NCBI GenBank assembly: GCA_019057355.1 | Contig: DXJM01000328.1 | Location: 1 to 8,625 of the forward strand | Direction: 5' to 3' | Source of the DNA: Promethearchaeota archaeon | GTDB taxonomy: Archaea; Asgardarchaeota; Lokiarchaeia; Sigyniarchaeales; SOKP01 | DNA: 8,625 nt | Shown: positions 1 through 6,905 of the stretch, in pieces | Numbering within the stretch: position 1 is the stretch's first letter | Layout of the letters: every line of letters begins with the position of its first letter | Program-made: the position numbers and the translations under genes | The notes under the pieces: model-generated | Databases searched by the model: none | Told to the model about the DNA's origin: nothing | Seen by the model: the letters and a program-made list of their open reading frames with translations, nothing else

Positions 1-21
1 ATCATCAATACATACATAATA

Positions 22-31
22 TTATTAAATA
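22..31 (+). promoter_or_regulatory. Possible TATA-like element upstream of the small frame
   Basis: The AT-only stretch TTATTAAATA is centred about 29 bases before the ATT at 56, close to the distance expected for a leaderless archaeal transcript. The surrounding sequence is so AT-rich that such a match may be chance. Confidence 0.2.
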
Positions 32-55
32 ATAAGACACAAAAAGTGAACTAAT

Positions 56-217
56 ATTTCTGATGCAGATAGACAAAGCACCCAATACCTACTCGATTGG
101 ATAAAACAAGGTGGAGTAGCACAATGGATTGAACATTTCCTTAATGAAGGAGATGAAGCCAAGCTTCAACAAATCAAGGAAGTGTATGATAAAATTAAAC
201 AAGCATTTGGTTTCTAA
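56..217 (+). CDS. Small unknown protein, 53 codons, no standard start codon
   Basis: The frame is open from just after a TGA at 47-49 to TAA at 215-217 and contains no ATG, GTG (except late, at 182) or TTG that could serve as a start. The best candidate is ATT at 56, preceded by an AAGTGA element at 44-49 (6-base spacer) and by an AT-rich TATA-like element at 22-31. The product would read ISDADRQSTQYL..., be hydrophilic and largely helical, and end in IKQAFGF. Its composition (balanced charges, two Trp, amphipathic spacing, few of the Lys/Asn/Ile runs seen in noise) looks like real protein. I do not recognise the family. It could be a true small gene with a rare ATT start, the 3' remnant of a decayed gene, or an ORF whose start codon is mutated or miscalled. 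A T-rich tract follows 33 bases after the stop, as expected of a transcribed gene. Confidence 0.4.
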   Translation: MSDADRQSTQYLLDWIKQGGVAQWIEHFLNEGDEAKLQQIKEVYDKIKQAFGF

Positions 218-250
218 TAAAAAGAAGTATAATTTTTGATTTGATTATAA

Positions 251-280
251 TTCTTTTTTTTAAATTTTTATTATTTTTCC
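251..280 (+). terminator. T-rich archaeal-type terminator after the small frame
   Basis: The stretch contains an uninterrupted run of eight T (254-261) followed by T5 and another T5 run, ending in CC. Archaeal RNA polymerase stops at oligo-T tracts without needing a hairpin. It lies downstream of the small frame and upstream of the helicase promoter region. The rest of the gap 218-356 holds no further gene that I can see. Confidence 0.4.
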
Positions 281-318
281 TACCTTGGAGTTATAATACC
301 ATCAAATCATTAAATTGA

Positions 319-327
319 TTTATTTTA
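319..327 (+). promoter_or_regulatory. Candidate TATA box of the helicase gene
   Basis: TTTATTTTA is a reasonable archaeal TATA element. Transcription would begin about 25 bases downstream, near 348-350, leaving only a few bases before the TTG start at 357. That fits the absence of a Shine-Dalgarno sequence there. Alternatives such as TTATAATA at 291-298 exist in this AT-rich gap. Confidence 0.25.
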
Positions 328-356
328 TTTCATTATAAGCAATAACCAACATTAAT

Positions 357-3032
357 TTGAATGTCGTGCTATTAAAAAAATACTTTATTCTTATTGATAA
401 GAATCGGGACTATAAGAAGGAACTGCTTTATAATGTTAGCATGTATTATATAAAATCATTTAATAAGAAAAAAAGAAAGTTTTCTTTCGTTAGTACTCCT
501 TTTTTTGAAGGAAATGTTATATTTGGCTTGGATATTAAAGAAAAGATGCGCCCTTTATCATTTAATAAAATTCAAAAAAATACCGCAATTGATCCTATAG
601 ATCCACGACTTTTCAATAAATTTCTATTATCAGGTGAAAATCAATTTATAGCATTTTCAAATCAATCTCGTCCAGAAGAATTAAGCCCAATATTTCAAAT
701 GTTAGAAAACTTTCAAGTTAACGAGGAGAGAATAATAAAGTTAACAATGTGTCATTCTTGCATCGAAATCAATAGATTTACCTTATTAGAAGATAGAAAT
801 ACCGCAATTTCCTATAAAAACAGTAAGATATGCATAGATTGTGCATTAAAGATTGTCTTGAGCCAAGCTTCTTCCATTGGATTAGTTCCGAGAGAAAATA
901 TAAGTCCAAAATTAAAAAATTTCTTCATTCACATGCTACATAGACATAAAGACGTTAAAAAAATAATCAAGTCTTTCACGCCAAGTTTCGATCCCACAAC
1001 AAACAAAGCTAACACGCTCTACGATATTGAAATAAATCCACCAATTAGTAGAAAATACTTGGATTATAGAATGGACCATTTGAACCTTCCTAAAGAATTT
1101 AAAGAGGTCTTGTTGAATGACAACAAAATTGTAAAACTTCTCCCTATTCAAGCATTATCCGTGGAAAATGGATTGTTATCAAGTAAAAAAAATCAATTAA
1201 TAATGGCTCCTACTTCGGGAGGAAAAACTTTGATAGGGGAATTATCTGGTATTTCGACCGTGCTTGAAGATAAAAATCTGAAGATGTTATATTTAGTACC
1301 GATTGTAGCTTTAGCAAATATTAGAACAGATGAGTTTTATAAAAAATATAAAAGACTCAATCTGAAAATAATCAAGAGAATAGGAGAATCAATTCTTAAT
1401 AAGAACCATCTCGATAATATAGAAGAATTAAATGACGCAAATATCGTAGTAGCAACTTTTGAAGCAATTGACTTTATTTTAAGAAGTGGAAATCTTCAAA
1501 AATTAGGAAATATAGGAACGATTATTATTGATGAGATACAAACATTAATAGAGCCAGAGAGAGGTTTCTTATTAGATGGCTTTATTGCACGATTAAAAAG
1601 TGTTTTTCCTGAAGCCCAATTTTTATACCTCAGTGCAACAATCGGAGAACCACATGTATTAGCACGTAAATTAGATTGCTCGTTAATAAGATATAATAAT
1701 CGTCCAGTTCCAATAGAACGCCACATTTTATTATGTTTGAATGAACTTCAAAAAGAAAAATTTATAGCAAACCTAGTAAGCGCAAGTTTTTCACAAAAAT
1801 CTAAGTTTGGATTTAGAGGACAATCAATTATTTTTACCAATACGAGAAAGAGATGTGAAGCAATAGCCCAAAATTTAGAATTTAAAGGAATAAAAGTCCG
1901 AGCATACCACAGTGGCTTGACCAATGAAGAGAGAAAAAACGTTGAATTAGAGTTTCAAACACAAAAAATTGCAGGTGTCGTGGCGACCGCAGCATTAGCA
2001 GCGGGGGTAGACCTTCCTGCCCAGCAAGTCCTTTTTGAATCCTTAGCAATGGGAATTAAATGGCTCACTGTTGCTGAGTTCGAACAAATGCTTGGAAGAG
2101 CTGGCCGGTTAAGAAAGCATGAAATTGGATATGTATACCTATTGATAGAACCGGGTAAAATCTATTCACCTAAGATGAAAATGACTGAAGAAAATATAGC
2201 TATTTCACTCTTGAATGGTAAAATTAAAGATTTTGAGCTAGCTCCTGATGAAGACAAATCCATTACGGAATTATTAGCCTTTATTTCAACATATCAAGGT
2301 GTAAATAAGGAGAAAATCTATGACTTTTATAAATTTTTAATTAATAACGATTATGATCTTGAAAACCTTCTTAAAAAGTTAGATAATAATAAATTGATTA
2401 GAGTTAAAGAGAACCTCACGTATCAGGCCACTGGTTTGGGAAGAGCTATTGCGAAATCTTTTCTCACAGTTGAAAAGGGATTGGAAGTTATTGATGCTAT
2501 TGAAAAGGATAAAAATAAAAGTTTAATTGAACTAGCTTTAGAATTAAATCCTTTAAAAAACGTATATTTAACAAAAAGAATTGTATCGGACATTTCTCGA
2601 GACCGAAGCATGAAATATTTATCCAATAATTTATTTACAACAAGTACACTTTCACTTTTGGATGCTGATAATGTAAAAAAGAAGTCCTCATATTCAAGGG
2701 CATTTATTGAGACAATGATGAAATGGTTGAAGGATATTTTTAATTGTGATTGTAAGGACAAGCCTTATTGTGAATGTGGGAGAATCAAAATTGAGAACCT
2801 CATCCTGTCATTACGAATAAAAGAAAAACAATCCATTGTTGATATTTGTCAATATTTAGAAGAGGAATATGAAATTGTTGTTTTTAAAGGAGATATTATT
2901 GACTTTTTAGAATCATTCATCTATTCTATCGAAAGTATAGTTGAAATTGTTAATAGTCTAAATAATTTAGATCCAAATTATAGACAACAACTATCTGAAA
3001 TAATGGTCATGATTGAAGATGTGAAACAATGA
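357..3032 (+). CDS. Superfamily 2 (Ski2-like, archaeal) DEAD/DEAH-box helicase with N- and C-terminal cysteine clusters
   Basis: This is an ATP-dependent nucleic-acid helicase of 891 residues. Visible motifs are: Q-motif-like LLPIQ near residue 265; Walker A APTSGGKT at 284-291; motif Ia VPIVALA at 314-320; Walker B DEIQ at 392-395 (Ski2/Hel308 relatives usually have DEIH or DEVH); SAT at 426-428; motif IV IIFTNTRKR near 491-499; motif V ATAALAAGVDLP at 543-554; and motif VI QMLGRAGR at 577-584. The N-terminal ~250 residues carry a probable zinc site, C132xxC135 and C159xxC162. Near the C terminus is a second cluster, C797xC799 and C805xC807. This arrangement resembles the uncharacterised archaeal helicase group of M. 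jannaschii MJ1401 (DUF5814-type), recalled from memory and not checked. The start is TTG at 357; GTG at 366 or ATG at 441 are alternatives, and an in-frame TAA at 336-338 limits extension. Whether RNA or DNA is the substrate cannot be read from sequence. It converges with the GTPase gene. Confidence 0.9.
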   Translation: MNVVLLKKYFILIDKNRDYKKELLYNVSMYYIKSFNKKKRKFSFVSTPFFEGNVIFGLDIKEKMRPLSFNKIQKNTAIDPIDPRLFNKFLLSGENQFIAFSNQSRPEELSPIFQMLENFQVNEERIIKLTMCHSCIEINRFTLLEDRNTAISYKNSKICIDCALKIVLSQASSIGLVPRENISPKLKNFFIHMLHRHKDVKKIIKSFTPSFDPTTNKANTLYDIEINPPISRKYLDYRMDHLNLPKEFKEVLLNDNKIVKLLPIQALSVENGLLSSKKNQLIMAPTSGGKTLIGELSGISTVLEDKNLKMLYLVPIVALANIRTDEFYKKYKRLNLKIIKRIGESILNKNHLDNIEELNDANIVVATFEAIDFILRSGNLQKLGNIGTIIIDEIQTLIEPERGFLLDGFIARLKSVFPEAQFLYLSATIGEPHVLARKLDCSLIRYNNRPVPIERHILLCLNELQKEKFIANLVSASFSQKSKFGFRGQSIIFTNTRKRCEAIAQNLEFKGIKVRAYHSGLTNEERKNVELEFQTQKIAGVVATAALAAGVDLPAQQVLFESLAMGIKWLTVAEFEQMLGRAGRLRKHEIGYVYLLIEPGKIYSPKMKMTEENIAISLLNGKIKDFELAPDEDKSITELLAFISTYQGVNKEKIYDFYKFLINNDYDLENLLKKLDNNKLIRVKENLTYQATGLGRAIAKSFLTVEKGLEVIDAIEKDKNKSLIELALELNPLKNVYLTKRIVSDISRDRSMKYLSNNLFTTSTLSLLDADNVKKKSSYSRAFIETMMKWLKDIFNCDCKDKPYCECGRIKIENLILSLRIKEKQSIVDICQYLEEEYEIVVFKGDIIDFLESFIYSIESIVEIVNSLNNLDPNYRQQLSEIMVMIEDVKQ

Positions 3033-3058
3033 TTAAATATCATTTATATGAAATTTAA
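3033..3058. terminator. Hairpin directly after the helicase stop, between convergent genes
   Basis: Bases 3033-3043 can pair with 3048-3058 around a four-base loop, giving ten of eleven pairs with one A-A mismatch. The stem begins at the first base after the helicase stop codon. Being symmetric, it could mark the 3' end of transcripts from either convergent gene. It is almost entirely A/T with only one G-C pair, so chance is possible. The rest of the gap to 3098 shows no other feature. Confidence 0.3.
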
Positions 3059-3098
3059 ATAGTAATGAATAGTTTGAAATGATTAGGAAATTTGAATT

Positions 3099-4289
3099 CT
3101 AAATGGTATGAATTTCAATAATATCCATGTCTCTTAATTCATAATCTAATCCGACTTTTTTTCGTTTCTGTTTTGCAGTGTTTCTAATTACAATTGCGTG
3201 ATCAAACAGATCGTAAAAACTTTTATGAATTTTTAAGGCAACATCTTTTACTGTTGAGCTTTTATCTATAATCAAAGGTTTATCAGCTACTTTACCTGTA
3301 TTTTGAGTAAAAATCTTTATTTTCTCGAGATATTCAAGAATGATATCTCCAAAATTCGATGGAAAGTTACTTTTATACACGCTTGTTCCTATTATGATTG
3401 GAATTTGTCTTGAATATTCAGTTTTAAGTTTTTCAAAATTTTCCTGAGTATAGGGTAGGTCTCCTTTAGTACAGATTATTATTACCTTTTTATATACAAC
3501 TGAAGGTGTTAAAGCATCTACAACATTATCAAGTGTTATCTCACCATGTAATTTCACAATAGCATTCCGAATACCATTCTCATAAATAATTTCTTTTATT
3601 TTATTAGTTAATTCAGCTATATTATCTTTAGATTTTGCAGATTTAGTCAGGTAAAAAACTTGAATTTTGTTTGCTCCTGTTTTTTCTATCGAAATGGGAG
3701 GAGGATTAGCATTAATCCTAATATCGGCTAAAGAAAGTTCTTTTAGTAATAAATTTAACTGCTTCTTATAATTACGTGATAAATCAACCACAAGACATAT
3801 GAGATCAGCAGCTCTCACTTGTGCTAGAATTTCTTTTCCATTCCCAATTCCTTTAGAAGCATCTTCCATTATTGAGGGCATGTCAACAATTTGAAATCGG
3901 ATATTGTTGTATTCATAAATTCCAATTTCAGGAAGGGAAGTAAATTTTCCGACCTTATCTCTTGCGGCGCCAGTTAGAAAATTTAAAAGTGATGTTTTAC
4001 CCGCCCCTGGTGAGTGAAAATCACTGATTAATAGCACTTGTATTCCTTCTTTTTTAATAGAAAAAGGACTTATCGATTTTATACTTTTAGATCTTTGCTT
4101 TTTATCTTCCATTTCACGCCTTAGTTTTGCCAAGCGAGACTTGTTCAAGGCGACAATTTTTTCTGTAGCCTTATGTTTGGGTACTAAAGAGATAAATTCT
4201 TCCAAGGTTTTTATTTTTTCTTCAATAGACACCGCATCTAGGTATCTCTGATAAGCAGCTTGTGCCTCGGGACCTATATTAGATGACAT
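3099..4289 (-). CDS. DRG-like (Obg/HflX superfamily) GTPase with TGS domain, divergent G1 and G3 motifs
   Basis: The 396-residue protein follows the DRG plan. Residues 23-62 form the N-terminal helical region, with DRG-like KATEK and LAKLRRE motifs. The G domain begins near 83 with P-loop HSPGAGKT (92-99), G2 Thr around 117, G3 DMPS (136-139), G4 TKGD (274-277) and G5 GTS (301-303). An inserted subdomain lies between G3 and G4, with DRG-like RINANPPPI at 191-199 and a NAIVKLHGEITLDNVVDAL-type stretch at 242-260. A TGS domain occupies about 336-396. DRG proteins bind ribosomes or RNA and act with a small partner protein. Two departures from the family are visible: the first Gly of GxxxxGK[ST] is His92, and the Gly of DxxG, which contacts the gamma-phosphate, is Ser139. 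Nucleotide binding is likely, but hydrolysis is less certain. The Lys and Thr of the P-loop and the G4 motif are intact, so it is not a dead gene. It is probably a paralogue beside a canonical DRG elsewhere. A clear Shine-Dalgarno supports the ATG at 4289. The longin-like gene lies 36 bases upstream. Confidence 0.85.
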   Translation of the reverse strand: MSSNIGPEAQAAYQRYLDAVSIEEKIKTLEEFISLVPKHKATEKIVALNKSRLAKLRREMEDKKQRSKSIKSISPFSIKKEGIQVLLISDFHSPGAGKTSLLNFLTGAARDKVGKFTSLPEIGIYEYNNIRFQIVDMPSIMEDASKGIGNGKEILAQVRAADLICLVVDLSRNYKKQLNLLLKELSLADIRINANPPPISIEKTGANKIQVFYLTKSAKSKDNIAELTNKIKEIIYENGIRNAIVKLHGEITLDNVVDALTPSVVYKKVIIICTKGDLPYTQENFEKLKTEYSRQIPIIIGTSVYKSNFPSNFGDIILEYLEKIKIFTQNTGKVADKPLIIDKSSTVKDVALKIHKSFYDLFDHAIVIRNTAKQKRKKVGLDYELRDMDIIEIHTI

Positions 4290-4297
4290 TTCAAATA

Positions 4298-4303
4298 CCC
4301 TCT
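4298..4303 (-). promoter_or_regulatory. Ribosome binding site of the DRG-like GTPase
   Basis: AGAGGG on the minus strand lies eight bases before the ATG, good Shine-Dalgarno spacing. It sits inside the 36-base gap after the longin-like gene, so translation of the GTPase can start independently on a shared transcript. Confidence 0.6.
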
Positions 4304-4325
4304 AAAAAATTTTTTTATTGAATTA

Positions 4326-4787
4326 TTAAAAAATACTTCGAAACCTGTCTTCTGTTTTCAACCGTAAATCTCCAAGAATCTCATCTATTCGCTGTTGAAA
4401 TTTTTGAAAATGCTTAGTTTTTTTACTAAATAAATCATTACGGGAATATCGATTAAGAAAATAGGTAGAGATCTGTTTTAAATGTTCTTTTACTACTTGG
4501 GCATCAGTTTCTTTTTCAATAATTGCATAATTTAAAAGGGGTTCCTTAATAATATGTTGATCATCCGAATCTGGTGATATTATTATTTCAGTATAACATA
4601 CTAATTTATAAGAAGCTAGGGAGACAACATGAATATCATCTCCAAAAACCTCTGTCGTAAAACTTTCGAGAGCGGATAAAAATCCCGCTCTTAAATTGGG
4701 ATCTAAGACATCTTCTGAAGATGTATAATATTTCCTTTCTATCAAATTATGTGGACCTAACGAGATCCCTACTTCTAAAACAGCCAT
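4326..4787 (-). CDS. Longin/profilin-like small protein, probable partner of the downstream GTPase
   Basis: The 153-residue protein has no signal peptide or membrane segment. The order of predicted elements fits a longin-type (profilin-like) fold: a strand pair at 2-21, a helix at 30-48 with the motif AGFLSALESFTTEVFG (34-49), strands at 52-70 with YKLVCYTEI, a further strand around 84-92, and long C-terminal helices at 94-115 and 121-142. The 'GFLSAL..F..E.FG' helix followed by 'I..v....YKL..Y' is a pattern I associate with longin/roadblock-like proteins common in Asgard archaea. This is family knowledge from memory, not a search result. Such proteins often act as GTPase platforms or regulators. 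The gene lies 36 bases upstream of the DRG-like GTPase on the same strand, which suggests a functional pair. No strong ribosome binding site precedes the ATG. Domain type is moderately sure; the role is inference. Confidence 0.7.
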   Translation of the reverse strand: MAVLEVGISLGPHNLIERKYYTSSEDVLDPNLRAGFLSALESFTTEVFGDDIHVVSLASYKLVCYTEIIISPDSDDQHIIKEPLLNYAIIEKETDAQVVKEHLKQISTYFLNRYSRNDLFSKKTKHFQKFQQRIDEILGDLRLKTEDRFRSIF

Positions 4788-4835
4788 TTTTTATAGCAAG
4801 AAATTTTAAACAATATTTGAAATGTATTAGTATAT

Positions 4836-4845
4836 CTATAAAAAT
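4836..4845 (-). promoter_or_regulatory. Candidate TATA box for the longin-GTPase pair
   Basis: ATTTTTATAG on the minus strand lies in the 152-base gap after folD. Transcription would start near 4812-4815, giving a leader of about 25 bases. The gap also holds a T6 run on the minus strand (4903-4908), 32 bases after the folD stop, that could end folD transcripts. I see no gene in the gap. Confidence 0.3.
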
Positions 4846-4939
4846 CATCTTTATTTTATTTTTTCTATTTTTCATCGCAAGTATAAAATAGAGAATTTTG
4901 TTAAAAAATACTTCCAAGTCATTTTAGTTTTTATTTCAA

Positions 4940-5800
4940 TTAAACCAACTTTAATTGTTTCAAAAAAGCGAAATATGTGTTTTGGAGTAAAAAACTAACA
5001 GTAAGAGGGCCCACACCTCCCGGAACTGGTGTAATTTTACTGCATTTATCGATAACATCATCAAAATCTACATCTCCACAGAGTTTACCTTCGACCCTAT
5101 TAATTCCAGCATCAATAATAATTGAACCTTCCTTAATTGTATCACCAGTCACAAATCTTGGTTTTCCTACTCCTAAAATTAAAATATCTGCTTGTTTCAT
5201 GTAACGCTCTATGTTTTTGGTGGATGTGTGGCACACGGACACTGTCGCATCTCTTTTTAAAAGCATTAAAAATAGGGGTTTACCTAATAAATTTGATCTA
5301 TTAATGATGGTAACGTCTTTTCCCTTGAGTTCGACGTCATAGTGCTCCAATAATGCGATTATCCCCTTAGGCGTGCAGGGTGCCAGACTTTCATCATAAT
5401 CAAATAATTTTCCCCTATTTATTGGATGAAATCCATCAACATCTTTATGAAAGGAGATCTCTCCTAAAAATAATGGAGTATCAGGTCGTAAATTGGAAGG
5501 AAGGGGTAGTTGGAGCAATATACCGTGTATATCTGTTCTTTTATTTAAGTCATAAATTACTTGAATTAGGTTATCTTTAGAGATGTTCTCATCTAATTCG
5601 ATTTTAATTGATTTTAAACCCACCTGAGCGCATGTTTTATGTTTAATATTAACGTATACTTGAGAAGCAGTATTTTGACCAACAAGTATTGTCGCTAAAC
5701 CAGGTCTTGTTCCAGTTTCTTTGAAAGTTTTATTAATTTTATCAGTCAATTCGCTATTTAGCATGTCTGCTAATTTTTTGCCATCTAAAGTTTTATCCAT
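4940..5800 (-). CDS. folD: Bifunctional methylenetetrahydrofolate dehydrogenase / methenyltetrahydrofolate cyclohydrolase FolD
   Basis: This cytosolic enzyme interconverts 5,10-methylene-, 5,10-methenyl- and 10-formyl-tetrahydrofolate, feeding purine and one-carbon metabolism. The length (286) is normal for the family. The N-terminal catalytic half has SQVYVNIKHKTCAQVG at 46-61, with Tyr49 and the catalytic Lys53. It is followed by the QLPLP signature with Gln97 and by KDVDGFHPINRGKL at 119-132, whose Asp120 corresponds to the conserved active-site Asp. The nucleotide-binding half has TPKGII at 143-148, NRSNLLGKPL at 167-176 (the Arg-Ser pair is usual for NADP use), and ends with the signature PVPGGVGPLTV at 258-268. 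All key residues are present, so it should be active in both steps. A near-perfect ribosome binding site fixes the ATG at 5800. Its neighbours have no evident metabolic link; it is probably a bystander in this gene string. Confidence 0.97.
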   Translation of the reverse strand: MDKTLDGKKLADMLNSELTDKINKTFKETGTRPGLATILVGQNTASQVYVNIKHKTCAQVGLKSIKIELDENISKDNLIQVIYDLNKRTDIHGILLQLPLPSNLRPDTPLFLGEISFHKDVDGFHPINRGKLFDYDESLAPCTPKGIIALLEHYDVELKGKDVTIINRSNLLGKPLFLMLLKRDATVSVCHTSTKNIERYMKQADILILGVGKPRFVTGDTIKEGSIIIDAGINRVEGKLCGDVDFDDVIDKCSKITPVPGGVGPLTVSFLLQNTYFAFLKQLKLV

Positions 5801-5808
5801 TTTTAAAA

Positions 5809-5816
5809 ACCTCCTT
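5809..5816 (-). promoter_or_regulatory. Strong Shine-Dalgarno sequence of folD
   Basis: AAGGAGGT on the minus strand lies eight bases before the folD ATG, the full complement of the archaeal 16S rRNA 3' end. It is the strongest such site in the window. Confidence 0.8.
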
Positions 5817-5841
5817 TTTTCTTCTTAAATTAAATGGTAAC

Positions 5842-5850
5842 AAAAAAAAA
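5842..5850 (-). terminator. Oligo-T terminator after the toroid membrane protein gene
   Basis: Nine consecutive T on the minus strand lie 32 bases after the stop of the upstream gene (5883). This length is typical of archaeal intrinsic termination and would separate that gene from folD. Confidence 0.4.
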
Positions 5851-5859
5851 TAGAAATAC

Positions 5860-5868
5860 AATATAAAC
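5860..5868 (-). promoter_or_regulatory. Candidate TATA box of folD
   Basis: GTTTATATT on the minus strand contains TTTATAT, a good archaeal TATA match. Transcription would start near 5838-5840, just after the T9 tract, leaving a leader of about 38 bases that holds the ribosome binding site. No clear purine-rich BRE could be separated from the AT-rich background. Confidence 0.35.
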
Positions 5869-5882
5869 AATAGAAAAGTCCC

Positions 5883-6905
5883 TTATAACTTTCTCCTTCT
5901 CCACAAGAACAGTGCCAAAGCAATAATAATCGCAAAAACGACGATTAAGATTATTAAGATAATATAATTAAATTCAACCATCCATATATTATAATCTAAA
6001 CTGCCGCCTAATAATAACAAAGACTCTACGGCAAAATATGAACCAATTAATGAAGAAGATCCTTGAACCAATCCACCCTTTATATCTGAAAAACCACCAT
6101 CTAAAAAGTTCTGCCGACCATAGACCCAATTAAGTGTGGGATTTTTATTGGTTATTGTTGATAGTAAATTTAAAATCTTAATGGAATAATAGGTACTACT
6201 CAGTGTTGCATGTTCAGCAGTTAAATCGGGTAAATATCCTCCATATTTATCTTGATCTGAGATGATATTTATGAAGAAGGATTTGACATAGGTTATGGTG
6301 GCAGAGACATTATCGAGCTCATTCAAAGCACTTGCTCTATTCATGATTAAAACTGCGCAATACGTATTCATTAAAGAAGGTGGTAATTGACCATTATTTC
6401 CTTTATACCCACCTGTAACAGTATCTATACAAGCTTTTACCCAATCCTTATGAATAACTGGAATTTGAAAATTCTCATCAAGTGTAGAATATACTTCGAG
6501 AGCATAATATGTCGAGATCATTGTAGGAAAACTATCAGTATTGTTAGTGGGAGAAAAACCCCCTCCAGTTTGATTTAAATCATCAAGATAAAGATTGATT
6601 CTAGCTTTTAGGTCATTAGGTACTTCAGTGTTAGACCTGTTCAATATATCTATCGATCTTAGCAAATAGTATAAATCATATACGTTAAGATTATTGCTCT
6701 CAAACATGGTATTGATTTCATTTCTTAAATATTGTTGAGCCATTTGGGAATCTATATCCCCCAAACTGCCAAAATAGTTTAGGATTTCTAAGGCGCTAGC
6801 TGTAGATTCATAAAAATCGCCGAAACCATTATTACTATTTTTTTGGCTTGAAACATAATTTATTAAATATGTTCTTCTGGTTGCTCCTAGCACTAATGGA
6901 GACAT
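5883..6905 (-). CDS. Membrane-anchored extracytoplasmic alpha/alpha-toroid protein (prenyltransferase/squalene-cyclase-type repeats)
   Basis: From ATG at 6905 the protein has 340 residues. It contains about five repeats of the toroid type, each a helix pair with a Gly-rich turn: NNGFGDF near 25-31, GGGFSP at 114-119, GGYKGN at 165-170, YGGYLPD at 221-227 and DGGFSD at 269-274. Each turn is followed by a helix such as STYYALEVY, NTYCAVLIM, STYYSIKIL or GSYFAVESL. A hydrophobic segment at about 313-334 followed by WRRRKL is a C-terminal membrane anchor with a cytoplasmic basic tail, so the repeat domain should face outside. I see no DxDD cyclase motif, no prenyltransferase zinc site and no thioester CGEQ motif, so binding rather than catalysis is likely. 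The ATG falls inside a signal peptide: the same frame continues upstream as hydrophobic residues to 6953, and the true start is probably further up (see the 6906-6964 entry). An oligo-T tract follows the gene. Confidence 0.8.
   Translation of the reverse strand: MSPLVLGATRRTYLINYVSSQKNSNNGFGDFYESTASALEILNYFGSLGDIDSQMAQQYLRNEINTMFESNNLNVYDLYYLLRSIDILNRSNTEVPNDLKARINLYLDDLNQTGGGFSPTNNTDSFPTMISTYYALEVYSTLDENFQIPVIHKDWVKACIDTVTGGYKGNNGQLPPSLMNTYCAVLIMNRASALNELDNVSATITYVKSFFINIISDQDKYGGYLPDLTAEHATLSSTYYSIKILNLLSTITNKNPTLNWVYGRQNFLDGGFSDIKGGLVQGSSSLIGSYFAVESLLLLGGSLDYNIWMVEFNYIILIILIVVFAIIIALALFLWRRRKL

Noticed and set aside
64..105. ATG at 64 as the start of the small protein
   Set aside because: It opens a different frame that stops after 13 codons, and the peptide does not resemble the downstream frame.
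361..375. ATG at 361 as the helicase start
   Set aside because: It is out of frame with the helicase and meets a stop after four codons; TTG at 357 is the in-frame candidate.
2423..2761. Minus-strand open frame of 112 codons inside the helicase
   Set aside because: It overlaps the conserved C-terminal half of the helicase and its composition (Ser/Phe/Ile-rich) is typical of an antisense shadow.
3099..4289. Obg or HflX as the identity of the GTPase
   Set aside because: The N-terminal KATEK/LAKLRRE region, the insertion between G3 and G4 and the C-terminal TGS domain together fit DRG; there is no Obg glycine-rich domain and no HflX N-terminal domain.
4304..4316. A6T7 tract between the longin-like gene and the GTPase gene as a terminator
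   Set aside because: The gap is only 36 bases and holds the GTPase ribosome binding site with no room for a promoter, so read-through is more likely.
4977..5204. Plus-strand open frame opposite the C-terminal part of folD
   Set aside because: folD is complete and unmistakable here; the antisense frame is a shadow.
5883..6905. A functional squalene cyclase or prenyltransferase beta subunit
   Set aside because: No DxDD or zinc-ligand motif is visible, the protein is short, and it has an export signal and membrane anchor.
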